Source of the DNA: CAZWCX01 sp964632945
GTDB lineage: Bacteria; Planctomycetota; MHYJ01; WSZJ01; CAZWCX01
DNA length: 10,530 nt
Direction: 5' to 3'
Assembly: GCA_964632945.1 (NCBI GenBank)
Contig: CAZWCX010000195.1
Span: 1 to 10,530, forward strand
Part shown: positions 1 through 8,387 of the stretch, piece after piece
How positions within the stretch are numbered: position 1 is the stretch's first letter
Layout of the letters: the number at the start of each line of letters is the position of its first letter
Position numbers and translations under genes: made by a program
Notes under the pieces: generated by a model
The model's input: the letters and a program-made list of their open reading frames with translations, nothing else
The model's database searches: none
Told to the model about the DNA's origin: nothing

Positions 1-6
1 TCCCTG

Positions 7-483
7 GTGGGGGTGGGGGACCGCAACGCCGCCCCCACGCCCGATAGGGATGCGGCATCGCCGGGAGCGCTCACCCCCGACAACCGGGCGCCGCTCGTCT
101 GGATCGAGATCGCCGACTCCGGGACGTTTCACGGGGATTCCGCGGCCTTCGACGAATTCTACCGGAACGTCCGCAACGATCCCGGCGGCTGCCCCTTCCA
201 CTATGTGATCGGCAACGGCGCGGGAGCCCCCGACGGACGAATCCAGCTCACCCAGCGATCGGCGGGGGGAGAGCCCGCGCTGGATCCGACCGCCCCCCGC
301 ATCCGCATCTGCCTGGTCGGACGACTCGACCGGCAGGAGGCGACCGAACTTCAGCGCCGGGCCCTCGTCGACCTCTGTCGGCAGCTCGCGTCCCGCTACC
401 GGGTGCCGCCCGACCGCGTGGTCGGCGCCGCCAAGCGGGAAGGGTTGTCCATTTCCTGGCTCAGGGACCAGCTCCGACCGTGA
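7..483 (+). CDS. Amidase_2/PGRP-fold protein lacking the zinc ligands (probable pseudoenzyme; 5' end uncertain)
   Basis: The protein follows the layout of short N-acetylmuramoyl-L-alanine amidase-like proteins. It has an opening beta strand (about residues 30-38), then DSAAFDEFYR (44-53), the well-kept FHYVIGNGAGAPDGRI (64-79), the strand IRICLVGRL (99-107), and a helix followed by RYRVPPDRVVGAAK (130-143). In active relatives, as I recall the family, the first strand reads like IVIHHS, a GAHA-type histidine precedes the ICLVG strand, and the ERVVGHRD segment carries the last ligand. Here these read WIEIAD, a histidine-free stretch, and DRVVGAAK, so the expected metal ligands are absent. Amide-bond hydrolysis is therefore unlikely, and a peptidoglycan-binding or structural role is an inference. 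The frame stays open to base 1, so the GTG at 7 may not be the true start. The stop overlaps the next gene's GTG by 4 bases, suggesting translational coupling. No signal peptide is visible in the part seen. Confidence 0.72.
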   Translation: MGVGDRNAAPTPDRDAASPGALTPDNRAPLVWIEIADSGTFHGDSAAFDEFYRNVRNDPGGCPFHYVIGNGAGAPDGRIQLTQRSAGGEPALDPTAPRIRICLVGRLDRQEATELQRRALVDLCRQLASRYRVPPDRVVGAAKREGLSISWLRDQLRP

Positions 484-1442
484 CCGAGCCGAGGCTCCAC
501 CCTGGCGGTCCGACGCCCGTCCCCGGCGCGGCGTGGCTCGAACCCGCATCCCGGCGCCTGCGGCCGATGGAATTGCCCGATCTGCTCGACCAGTCCTTCC
601 TCTTGTACCGGGAGAACATCGGCTGCTTCTTCGGTGTCGTGCTGGTCATCAACGCCGTCGTGTTCGGCCTCGAACGATTCCTGGACGTCGACGGCGCCAA
701 CCGGGATCTCGCCTCGCACCTCACGATCGGCCCCAGCGGCCTCCCTTCCGTGGACTTCGGGCCGGGGGCGGGGGGCCCCGCGGCGGTGATCTGGTTCTTC
801 TTCCTCGCCCGGTTCATTCTGACCCAACTCTCCATGGCCGCCTTGACGCACGCCGTCTCCCGCCGATTTCTCGACGAACCCGCCAGCGTCCTCGACTCCT
901 ACCGGGCGGTGCTGCGCCGCTTCCACGTGCTCATCGTCACCGGGATGCTCGCCGGCGTCCTGTATTCGTTCGGATGCGCGATGTTCTGTCTGCCGGGAAT
1001 GATGTTGATGGCGGCTTTCGTGTTCGCGCCGCTGGTCGTGGTGTTGGAAACGGCGGGGCCGGTGAGCGCTCTCCGCCGGTCCTTCGTGCTCACGGTGCGC
1101 CGATCCACCGGAAGACTGTTCCATCACAACTTCTTCAAGATTTCCATGATCCTCACCATGTTCACCCTGGTCTCGCTGGCGGCGTACGGGCTCGCGAGCA
1201 CGCCCCGGCTCGTGCTGTACGGCTGGTATCACTGGAGCGGCCTGAGGCCGGAGATGATGGTCGAGGGGGCGGCCGAGCGCCTCCTGCGGACGGTGGAGTA
1301 CCTCGGGATTTCGGCCGTCGAACCGCTGGGCATGACGGCCCTGGTGCTGCTCTACTACGACATCCGGATGCGCACGGAAGGGTTCGACCTGGAACGACTG
1401 CTCGCCTCGTTGAAGCGTTCCGGGCCGGCGACGTCGCCTTGA
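480..1442 (+). CDS. Polytopic membrane protein of the glycerophosphodiester-phosphodiesterase membrane-domain-like type
   Basis: This is a 320-residue integral membrane protein with about six hydrophobic segments, near residues 48-68, 102-124, 147-168, 171-190, 221-242 and 278-293. Around residues 30-45 it has a MELPDLLDQSFLLYRENIG segment, and the C-terminus carries LLYYDIRMRTEGFDLERL (290-307). That combination is typical of bacterial membrane proteins annotated as having a glycerophosphoryl diester phosphodiesterase membrane domain, or as DUF proteins related to it. No catalytic domain is attached and the biochemical role is unknown. The GTG start at 480 overlaps the preceding stop as GTGA, with AGGGA at 463-467 as a distant Shine-Dalgarno. 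An ATG at 567 (residue 30), right before the conserved region, is a credible alternative start because the first 29 residues are proline-rich and poorly conserved in style. Such genes often sit near MoxR-type cassettes, as here. Confidence 0.75.
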   Translation: MTEPRLHPGGPTPVPGAAWLEPASRRLRPMELPDLLDQSFLLYRENIGCFFGVVLVINAVVFGLERFLDVDGANRDLASHLTIGPSGLPSVDFGPGAGGPAAVIWFFFLARFILTQLSMAALTHAVSRRFLDEPASVLDSYRAVLRRFHVLIVTGMLAGVLYSFGCAMFCLPGMMLMAAFVFAPLVVVLETAGPVSALRRSFVLTVRRSTGRLFHHNFFKISMILTMFTLVSLAAYGLASTPRLVLYGWYHWSGLRPEMMVEGAAERLLRTVEYLGISAVEPLGMTALVLLYYDIRMRTEGFDLERLLASLKRSGPATSP

Positions 1443-1466
1443 CGCCCAGCCTGGATCTGGCATACT
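1439..1466 (+). promoter_or_regulatory. Candidate sigma-70-type promoter for the DUF4129-DUF4350-MoxR genes
   Basis: TTGACG (1439-1444) and CATACT (1461-1466) are separated by 16 bases. They match 5 of 6 and 4 of 6 positions of the housekeeping consensus. The -35 box includes the stop codon of the upstream membrane gene, and the predicted transcript start near 1473 gives a leader of under 30 bases before the TTG at 1500. The sequence TCTGGCATACT around the -10 resembles TCTGGCATTCT upstream of the gene at 8417. This is pattern matching only. Confidence 0.5.
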
Positions 1467-1499
1467 GACGCCGTTGCCCGTCGGAGCCGCCGGACCGTC

Positions 1500-2684
1500 T
1501 TGAGCCTCCGCCCCGTTCCCTTCCCCGCGCCCGGGTCCCCCTGCCGCCGCCCGCCCGGGGGCCGTCCGCTCGCCCATCGAGCCGCCAGGCTCGGACTTCT
1601 GTTCGCGCTCGCACTCGCGGCGGCGGTTCGCGCGGACGAAGAGCCGCTCACGGCGGTCGACCTGCACGGTCGCATCACCGCTGCCGTTCGTACCGCTCAC
1701 GAGTTTTCGCGCGACGCGCAGGGCGCGGTGAACCGCGGACGCCCGCTGCCCGAGGCGGTGCTGCTGGCGCGCATCCGCCAGCTGGCGCGCGACCTGGCGC
1801 GCATCAAGCACCAGACCGTGCTCGTGGACGGCCTGCACCTCCGCGTCGACGCCACCTGGATCGAGAGCCGACTCTACGGGCTGCACCCCGATCTTCCGGC
1901 CGCGGAAATCAAGGCGGAGGCGGCCGCCCTCGAGCAGTGCCTGCGGGTGTTCGCGGGCGAGTTGGCGCAACTCGAGCGGCTGGGGGAGGAAACCCGCAAC
2001 GCCCGGCTCGACCAGTTGACCCGGGCGCGACGGTCGGTGCTGGAGATCCTGGACCGACCGGACTTCGCGCGCAGCCGCCGGGACGCGGATGGCCGCGCCT
2101 CCTGGGCGGAACAACTCGCCGCGGTGCTGGAGCGACTCTTCGATGTCGACATTCCGGGATGGGCGAGTCGCGGCTCGGAAGCCATCCTGGCCCTCGTATT
2201 GATCGGAGGGGGAGCGGTGCTGCTCGGTTTCCTTCGTCGGCGACGAATCTCTCCGGGCGCGCGCACCGATTCCGCCGCGGAAACCTCGATTCCCGCGGGC
2301 CCCGGACAGGAGGACCCGGACGCGCTCGACCAGCGGATCCGGGATGCCCTCGCCCGCGGGGAGACCCGGGAATCCGTTCGCCTCGCTTGCCGCCGGATGT
2401 TCGCCCGGATGACGCGGGCCTATGGACTCGGTCCCGCAACCGGCTCCCCGCGCTCCCGCCCGGGTCGATTCCGACCTCGCCCCGAGTCCCTGACTCATCG
2501 CGAAATGTTGTCGGCCTGGAGGGCTGCGCCGGACCTTCCCAAGGAACGGATTCCCGGCGTCGAGGACCTCGTCGACCTGCACGAGGAGGTCTGCTACGCG
2601 GGCCGCATACCGCCGGACCTGCGCGAGCGCATCGATCGATCCCTGTCGGGACCGCCGCCCGGGCCCGTGCCCGGGAAGGAGTAG
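1500..2684 (+). CDS. DUF4129-containing single-pass membrane protein
   Basis: This 394-residue protein has a basic then hydrophobic N-terminus (about residues 26-46, RAARLGLLFALALAAAVRA), consistent with a signal peptide cut near ADEE. A helical, arginine- and leucine-rich periplasmic segment follows (50-215), then one transmembrane helix (about 228-246, ending in RRRR), a linker, and a C-terminal cytoplasmic domain (about 276-382). The last contains SLTHREMLSAW (330-340) and VEDLVDLHEEVCYAGR (354-369), which resemble the LTPRE...F/YERARYG pattern of DUF4129 (PF13559). DUF4129 proteins are commonly encoded beside MoxR ATPases; the function is not established. The start is TTG, the first usable codon after the in-frame stop at 1440-1442, with a weak GGAG at 1483-1486. 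No in-frame ATG or GTG lies before the signal peptide. A 3-base gap precedes the next gene. Confidence 0.72.
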   Translation: MSLRPVPFPAPGSPCRRPPGGRPLAHRAARLGLLFALALAAAVRADEEPLTAVDLHGRITAAVRTAHEFSRDAQGAVNRGRPLPEAVLLARIRQLARDLARIKHQTVLVDGLHLRVDATWIESRLYGLHPDLPAAEIKAEAAALEQCLRVFAGELAQLERLGEETRNARLDQLTRARRSVLEILDRPDFARSRRDADGRASWAEQLAAVLERLFDVDIPGWASRGSEAILALVLIGGGAVLLGFLRRRRISPGARTDSAAETSIPAGPGQEDPDALDQRIRDALARGETRESVRLACRRMFARMTRAYGLGPATGSPRSRPGRFRPRPESLTHREMLSAWRAAPDLPKERIPGVEDLVDLHEEVCYAGRIPPDLRERIDRSLSGPPPGPVPGKE

Positions 2685-2687
2685 CCC

Positions 2688-3937
2688 GTGTCGGACCCGG
2701 CGCCCGCCCCTTCCCGGACCTGGCTCCTGCACCTCGCGCTCCCCATCGCCTTCGTGGCGATCGGCGTCGCCGTCGCCACCCACGATCACGCCCGCCTGGA
2801 TCGTCGCCCGATTCCGTCCACCTACAACTCGGGTCCGTTCGGACCCCGGGGATTCTACGTCGCCCTCGAGGAGATGGGAGTGCCCGTGCAACGGATTCAT
2901 GAACCGTTCACGGAACTGCCCCGCGGCGGCCCCTTCCTGATGGTCGTGACGGCGCCGACCGGGGAGCCGATCACGATCGACGAGGTCGAGGCCCTGATGG
3001 AATGGCTGTCGGCCGGGAACTCCGCCCTGATCTTGGCGGACGGCGAACGCCACGGCGGCGAACCGGATCGACTCGACGACGCGGCGGGGGAGTCCGAGCC
3101 CGCCGACCGCCGGTTGCTGGAGCGACTCGAAATCGACCTGTTGGTGCCCATGGGCATGCCGGTCGATCCGGCGCTGCTCGATCCGCTGCCCACGGTGCCG
3201 GCCGTCACCCCCGGTCCGCACACCTTCGGCTGCCCGAGCCTGTACGTCGGCGGCGCAGGGGGGGCCCTGCACCGGCAACCGCTCCATCTGCCCCTCTACG
3301 CGGATCGGGGCGTCCAGCACGCCACCATCCTGCCGCTCCCGGGAGGGAAAGTGTTCTTCTTCTCCTCGCTGGCGCCGATCGCGAACCGCTCGCTGTCGCT
3401 GGCCCACAACTTCGAGGCGCTCCTGAACATCGTCCAGGGGGTGCCCGGCCTGCGCGGGGTCCTGTTCGACGAATTCCACCACGGGCACGGCACCCGCCAC
3501 ACCTGGGGCAAGCTCACCACGCACCCCGCCTTTCGCTGGACCCTGGCGCAGGCGGCGCTGGTCCTCGTCCTGTTCCTCCTCGGCGCCGGCCACCGCTTCG
3601 GCCCCCTGCGTCCGCCGCCCACCCAGGCGCGCCGCTCGACGATGGAGTTCGTGGACTCGATGTCCGGCTTGTACCGACGCGCCGGCCCCTCGGGCGAGAT
3701 CGTCCGTGCGCTCCTGCGCGGCATCCGCTACGACCTCTGGTGCCGGTGGGGCCTGCCCGTCCACCACCGGGAGGACGCCGTCGCCGAACGAGTCGCGGCG
3801 GCGACCGGACGCGCCCCCGACGAGGTCCGCCGCGTTCTCACCGACGCCGCCGCCCTGGCGACGCATCCGCGGGTCGATCCCCACGCGCTCGTGCGCGTCG
3901 CCCGCCGCCTGCATGACCTGTTTGAACGGAAAGACTC

Positions 3938-3941
<4 letters not shown>
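2688..3941 (+). CDS. DUF4350-domain membrane protein
   Basis: This 417-residue protein has an N-terminal transmembrane helix (about residues 12-30), an extracytoplasmic DUF4350-like region (about 42-250), a second helix (about 283-301) and a basic, helical C-terminal cytoplasmic tail (305-417). The region after helix 1 carries STYNSGPFGPRGFYVALEEMG (44-64) and then a Rossmann-like alternation: PFLMVVTAPTGEPIT, EALMEWLSAGNSALILADGE. This matches the usual DUF4350 (PF14258) pattern of a sugar-isomerase/ThuA-like fold used without known catalysis. A histidine-rich DEFHHGHG (261-268) lies just before helix 2, as is common in this family. GTG start at 2688 with a strong GGGAAGGAG (2673-2681), 6 bases away, fixes the start. 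The stop overlaps the MoxR ATG as ATGA. A role as membrane partner of the MoxR ATPase is inferred from neighbourhood. Confidence 0.78.
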
Positions 3942-4894
<953 letters not shown>

Positions 4895-4925
4895 GGGCGC
4901 AAGCGAATGAAAATTACGAATCCCC

Positions 4926-4954
4926 TTGCATCGACGGGGGCCAGCCGCCATAAT
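4926..4954 (+). promoter_or_regulatory. Candidate sigma-70-type promoter for the FHA-GAF-HD-GYP operon
   Basis: TTGCAT (4926-4931) and CATAAT (4949-4954) are separated by exactly 17 bases. The -10 box matches 5 of 6 consensus positions and stands out in GC-rich surroundings. It begins 32 bases after the MoxR stop codon. A transcript start near 4961 would give a leader of about 155 bases before the ATG at 5116. Confidence 0.55.
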
Positions 4955-4961
4955 CTCGGAT

Positions 4962-5115
4962 GTTCCGGTCGGATCCGCGGATCGGCCGGGAACTCGAGTG
5001 TGTGGGTCAGACTCGTCGGGGTGTTCGGATCATCCAGTCGTAGGAAGGGGCGCGGGGGGCGCAGGCACCGCTGCGATTCCCAACGTCCGTTCCCGCCGGG
5101 GGGAGCGCCGGGACC
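4962..5115 (+). other. Long 5' leader of the HD-GYP gene
   Basis: If the promoter at 4926-4954 is used, this stretch is transcribed but not translated. It begins with a perfect 12-base palindrome, GATCCGCGGATC (4972-4983), flanked by CCGG on both sides, so an imperfect hairpin of about 25 bases can form. It ends in a G-rich run with GGGGGGAG (5098-5105), 10 bases before the ATG, serving as ribosome-binding site. I do not recognise a known riboswitch class, including the c-di-GMP GEMM type. Confidence 0.35.
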
Positions 5116-6801
5116 ATGTACGGAAGACTGATCGTCAAGAAGGGGAAGCGGGAAGGGCAGGAGATTCTCGTTTCCGAAGGCAAGGTGATCACGGTCGGTC
5201 GGGGCGAAGAGTCCGACATCCCGCTCTTCGATACCGGGATGTCGCGCCGCCACTTTCAGGTCGAGATCCGCGCCGGAAACGTCATCGTCTCCGACCTCAA
5301 CAGCACCAACGGCACCTTCGTCAACGGCCAGCGGATCCAGAAGAGCGCCCTCGCCACCGGCGACATCCTCACCGCCGGCGCCTCGGTCTTCGAGCTGCAG
5401 ATCGTCCAGAAGGACAAGGACAAGCGGGCCTCCTCGACCGCCATCATGACCTGGCCGGACGGGGGACCGCCCCCGGGATTCCAGGCGCTCAAGGCCGTCA
5501 ATCTCGACGAATCGAGCTTCCTGAACGTCCCCGAGGACAAGGGGACGCGGATGCTCCTCAAGCAGGCCCACCGGTCCCTCGCGACCCTCTACAAGGTGGG
5601 GAACCTGATCCAGTCGGAAAAGGACCTGCACCAGATCTTCAACACGACCATGGATGCCATCATGTCGGCGATCGACGCGGATCGCGGCTTCCTGGTGCTG
5701 CAGGACCCGGACACCGGCCTGCTCACCCCGGTCGTCTCCCGCCGCGCCCCCAGCCGCGACATCGACATGTCGGAGAACATGAGCCATACGGTCATCGAAG
5801 AAGCGGTAGTCCAGGGCCACACGGTGATCAGTTCCGATGCGATGCGCGACGTCCGCTTCAAGGAAGGGGACAGCGTCATCGTGCAGCATATCCGCTCCGT
5901 GCTGTGCGTGCCGCTCGAGGCGAAGGACAAGATCCTCGGCGCCATCTACCTGGACTGCGTCGAGAAGCCCAACGCCTTCGGTCGTTCCGACCTCGAACTT
6001 CTCACCGCCATCGCACGGCAGGCCGGGGTGGCCATCGAGCGCGCGCGCCTCATCCAGGACCTCGAAAACCTGTTCATGGACACGGTGCGAACCATCGTGT
6101 CCGCGCTCGACGCCAAGGACAAGTACACCGCCGGCCACTCCGAACGCGTCTGCGCCTTCTCGCTCCTGCTGGGCCGCAAGATGAACCTTGCGCCGCACGA
6201 GCTGGAAGTCGTCAAACTTTCCAGCCTGCTGCACGACATCGGCAAGATCGGCATTCCCGAGCGCATCCTGACCCTGCCCGGACGCCTCTCGGACGAAGAG
6301 TTCGAGATCATGAAGGCCCATCCGCGCCTGGGCGCCGAAATGATCCGCAACATCCGCAAGATGGACCGCGTGGTGGCGAACATCATGTACCACCATGAGA
6401 ACTGGGACGGAACCGGGTATCCGGCCAAGTTGAAGGGCGAGGACATCCCCCTCGGCGCCCGCATCGTCCGCGTGGCGGACAGCTACGACGCGATGACGTC
6501 CAATCGCTCCTACCGGAAGCAACTTCCGATGGAAGTCGTCCGGAGCGAGTTCCAGAAGGGGAGCGGCACCCAGTTCGATCCCACCATCGCCGCCCACTTC
6601 CTCGACCTGTTCGAACGCGGCGAACTGGAAAAGATCGAGATCCCGAATCCCCAGTATGTGGATCTCTTCATCGACGAAAAGACCGGCCCACGGCGTCCCG
6701 GCACGATCACGCGGGTCCAGAACTCGCCTTCCAACGGCGGCAAGGGGGACCAGACCGCGCCGCTTCCGCCGATGTCGCGCAAGGAGCCCCCCGCGCCCTA
6801 A
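5116..6801 (+). CDS. FHA-GAF-HD-GYP signalling protein (predicted cyclic-di-GMP phosphodiesterase)
   Basis: This is a 561-residue cytoplasmic protein with no membrane segment. The FHA domain spans about residues 1-97, with the phosphothreonine-binding motifs GRG (28-30), SRRH (43-46) and NSTNGTFVNG (62-71). A linker leads to a GAF domain (about 164-310), then HD-GYP (about 318-510). The HD-GYP metal-site motifs are all present: HSERV (H341), LLHDIGKIGIP (H373, D374, K377), KAHPRLG (H402), HHENWDGTGYP (H426, H427, GYP at 434-436) and VADSYDAMTSNRSYR (D455). A disordered, proline-rich tail ends the protein. HD-GYP domains hydrolyse cyclic di-GMP to pGpG or GMP, GAF domains sense small ligands or mediate dimerisation, and FHA domains bind phosphothreonine. 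This suggests input from a Ser/Thr kinase, though none is encoded here. No GGDEF domain is fused. The gene is 4 bases upstream of a lipoprotein gene. Confidence 0.95.
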   Translation: MYGRLIVKKGKREGQEILVSEGKVITVGRGEESDIPLFDTGMSRRHFQVEIRAGNVIVSDLNSTNGTFVNGQRIQKSALATGDILTAGASVFELQIVQKDKDKRASSTAIMTWPDGGPPPGFQALKAVNLDESSFLNVPEDKGTRMLLKQAHRSLATLYKVGNLIQSEKDLHQIFNTTMDAIMSAIDADRGFLVLQDPDTGLLTPVVSRRAPSRDIDMSENMSHTVIEEAVVQGHTVISSDAMRDVRFKEGDSVIVQHIRSVLCVPLEAKDKILGAIYLDCVEKPNAFGRSDLELLTAIARQAGVAIERARLIQDLENLFMDTVRTIVSALDAKDKYTAGHSERVCAFSLLLGRKMNLAPHELEVVKLSSLLHDIGKIGIPERILTLPGRLSDEEFEIMKAHPRLGAEMIRNIRKMDRVVANIMYHHENWDGTGYPAKLKGEDIPLGARIVRVADSYDAMTSNRSYRKQLPMEVVRSEFQKGSGTQFDPTIAAHFLDLFERGELEKIEIPNPQYVDLFIDEKTGPRRPGTITRVQNSPSNGGKGDQTAPLPPMSRKEPPAP

Positions 6802-6805
6802 CCCC

Positions 6806-7969
6806 ATGAGTCGAGCGCACCCCGGGGCGCGGGCCCGCTCGGCCCGCGCCCCTTCGCTTTTCCTGCCCCTCGCCCTCGTCGCAGCGATCTTCGCCGTGCC
6901 GGGATGCAAGTTCGGCTACGTCCTCCAGCAGGCCGGAGGACAAATCCGCATCCTCACGCAGCGGCGCGACCTGCCCGAGGTCCTCGCCGATCCCAACGTG
7001 CCGGAGGAGGCGAAACGGAAACTCCGCCTGATCCCCGAGATCAAGAAGTTCGCAGAGGACGAGTTCGGGCTCGCCCGCACCGACAATTACACGACCTACT
7101 TCGACACCGGCGGACAGCCCGTGGCGTGGAGCGTCGTCGCGTGCCCGGCCGACTCCCTTCAACCCGAATCCTGGTGGTTTCCGTTCGTGGGATCGGTCAC
7201 CTACCTGGGCTACTTCGACCGGGAGGATGCCGATTCCTCGGTGCGCGACTTCCAGCAGGACGGGTACGACACCTACCTGGGACGAGTCGCGGCCTACAGC
7301 ACGCTCGGCTGGTTCTCGGATCCGATCTTCTCGACCATGCTCGACGAAACCGAGGGCTCGCTGGCCAATCTCATCATCCATGAAACCACCCACGCCACCG
7401 TCTATCTCTCCGGACGCAGCGCCTTCAACGAGAATTTCGCCCAGTTCGTGGGCGATCAGGGGGAACTGGCGTGGCTCGCCCGTCGCGGCGGGCCCGACTC
7501 CGAGGCGATCCGAGGCGCGGTCGCTGACCGCGCCGACGCCCGGCTGTTCGCGGCCTTCATCGATCGAACCGCAAAACGCCTGGAGGAGGCCTACGGCCGC
7601 GACCAGTCCCGGGAACGAAAACTCGAGGAAAAAGCCCGGATCCTCGCCGACGCCACCCGGGACTTCACCCGAACCTCCCGCAAGTTCCAGGGCCGGTCAT
7701 ACTCCGGCTTCGATCCCGCCCGCCTCAACAACGCCATGATCGCCGCCTTTCAGACCTATCATGAGGAGGCCGACGAACTCGAACGGATCTTCTGCGCCCT
7801 GGACCGGAATCTCCGGCGGTTCGTCGCCTTTTTTGCCGCCATTCCGCGCGGTGCCGATCCGCTCGAGTATGCCCGTCACTGGCTTTCCCTGGACCCCGAG
7901 GCGCGGAAAGCCGAAGCCGCGAGAGCCGCCGCCTCGGTGCGATCCGGGCGACGGCCGGATCGCTCCTGA
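6806..7969 (+). CDS. PF10023-type putative aminopeptidase lipoprotein (HExxH zincin)
   Basis: This 387-residue protein begins at ATG 6806, 4 bases after the preceding stop. An earlier in-frame codon at 6656 lies inside the HD-GYP gene and is not credible. The N-terminus has a basic stretch, a hydrophobic core and the lipobox-like AVPGC (30-34), so C34 is the likely lipidated residue. Typical PF10023 features follow: GYVLQQAGGQIRIL (37-50), a helix with LADPNVPEEAKRKL, YTTYFDTGGQPVAWSVVACPA (95-115), PFVGSVTYLGYFD (126-138), AYSTLGWFSDP (163-173), then the zinc motif HETTH (192-196) and AFNENFA (206-212). E209 is the probable third ligand. The family is annotated as putative aminopeptidases; the substrate is unknown. 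Anchoring in the periplasm or outer membrane is inferred from the lipobox. The Shine-Dalgarno is poor (AAGGAG at 6781-6786 is too far), suggesting reinitiation from the upstream gene. Confidence 0.87.
   Translation: MSRAHPGARARSARAPSLFLPLALVAAIFAVPGCKFGYVLQQAGGQIRILTQRRDLPEVLADPNVPEEAKRKLRLIPEIKKFAEDEFGLARTDNYTTYFDTGGQPVAWSVVACPADSLQPESWWFPFVGSVTYLGYFDREDADSSVRDFQQDGYDTYLGRVAAYSTLGWFSDPIFSTMLDETEGSLANLIIHETTHATVYLSGRSAFNENFAQFVGDQGELAWLARRGGPDSEAIRGAVADRADARLFAAFIDRTAKRLEEAYGRDQSRERKLEEKARILADATRDFTRTSRKFQGRSYSGFDPARLNNAMIAAFQTYHEEADELERIFCALDRNLRRFVAFFAAIPRGADPLEYARHWLSLDPEARKAEAARAAASVRSGRRPDRS
7939..7963 (+). other. Strong hairpin at the 3' end of the peptidase gene
   Basis: GCGATCCGG (7939-7947) and CCGGATCGC (7955-7963) form a perfect 9-base-pair stem with a 7-base loop, ending 3 bases before the stop codon. 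There is no T-run after it, so it is not a standard intrinsic terminator. It could act as a Rho-assisted pause site or protect the 3' end of the transcript, since no other gene follows for 447 bases. Confidence 0.4.
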
Positions 7970-8029
7970 CCGCAGCGCCGGGGACCGGTGCCCTATCTCC
8001 CGACCGGCGTCGGCGGGGTGAAGTCCCGC

Positions 8030-8065
8030 GTTCGACCGCCCGGGTTCGACCGCCTGCGTGCGACC
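8030..8065. repeat. Three-copy 14-base tandem repeat, decaying
   Basis: GTTCGACCGCC occurs exactly at 8030-8040 and 8044-8054. A third, shortened match, GTGCGACC, is at 8058-8065, giving a regular 14-base period. The third copy has diverged. It might be a set of protein-binding sites, but 14 bases is not a helical multiple, and slippage in GC-rich DNA is as likely. Confidence 0.5.
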
Positions 8066-8220
8066 TCTCTGCAGCAGCAGCCGCGGGCACGGGCGCCGTC
8101 ACCGGACACCCGGACGTGAGCCCAAACCCTCGAATCAGCACCAGCACCGCACCGGACCCTGGACACGGACAGGGGAGCGGGCGCACGCCCGAATCCCGGT
8201 CCCCGAACCACCAGACCGCC

Positions 8221-8239
8221 CCCCGGATCCGCTCCGGGG
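8221..8239 (+). other. GC-rich hairpin in the intergenic region
   Basis: CCCCGGA (8221-8227) and TCCGGGG (8233-8239) form a perfect 7-base-pair stem with a 5-base loop TCCGC. There is no T-run. It lies about 250 bases beyond the peptidase gene, so a role as its terminator is doubtful. It may be chance in GC-rich DNA. Confidence 0.25.
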
Positions 8240-8358
8240 CCTGTGCCGCCCAGGACCGCCCCGACCCCAGCCGGGCAGGAAAAGCAGTACATAACATCCA
8301 TTATCGGACGTTTCGGCGGGAGCGAAACCCGACGCGGGTGGCCCCGGCCGCATCACCA

Positions 8359-8387
8359 TTGCATCCGCGGGTCGGTTCTGGCATTCT
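8359..8387 (+). promoter_or_regulatory. Candidate promoter for the small membrane protein and GT-C gene pair
   Basis: TTGCAT (8359-8364) and CATTCT (8382-8387) are separated by 17 bases. The -35 box is identical to that at 4926, and the -10 context TCTGGCATTCT resembles TCTGGCATACT at 1456-1466. A start near 8394 would leave a leader of about 23 bases before the ATG at 8417. The -10 box matches only 3 of 6 consensus positions, so this rests mainly on the resemblance between the sites. Confidence 0.4.

Noticed and set aside
396..3914. A very long (1172-codon) open frame on the - strand opposite genes 1 to 4
   Set aside because: The product is dominated by R, G, E, H and Q with no domain, signal or motif. 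The + strand genes in the same interval have clear families. Long antisense open frames are expected in GC-rich coding DNA.
4926..6398. A 490-codon + strand frame overlapping the HD-GYP gene
   Set aside because: Arginine- and proline-rich shadow in the alternative frame; the 5116-6801 frame holds all domain motifs.
8016..8026. GGGTGAAGTCC resembling part of a cobalamin riboswitch
   Set aside because: The downstream B12-box and CCCGC-ACTG core are missing, and the following genes are not cobalamin- or transport-related.
8028..8057. GGGTTCGACC resembling a tRNA T-loop
   Set aside because: The flanking bases do not form the 5-pair T stem, and no acceptor, D or anticodon arm is found around it.
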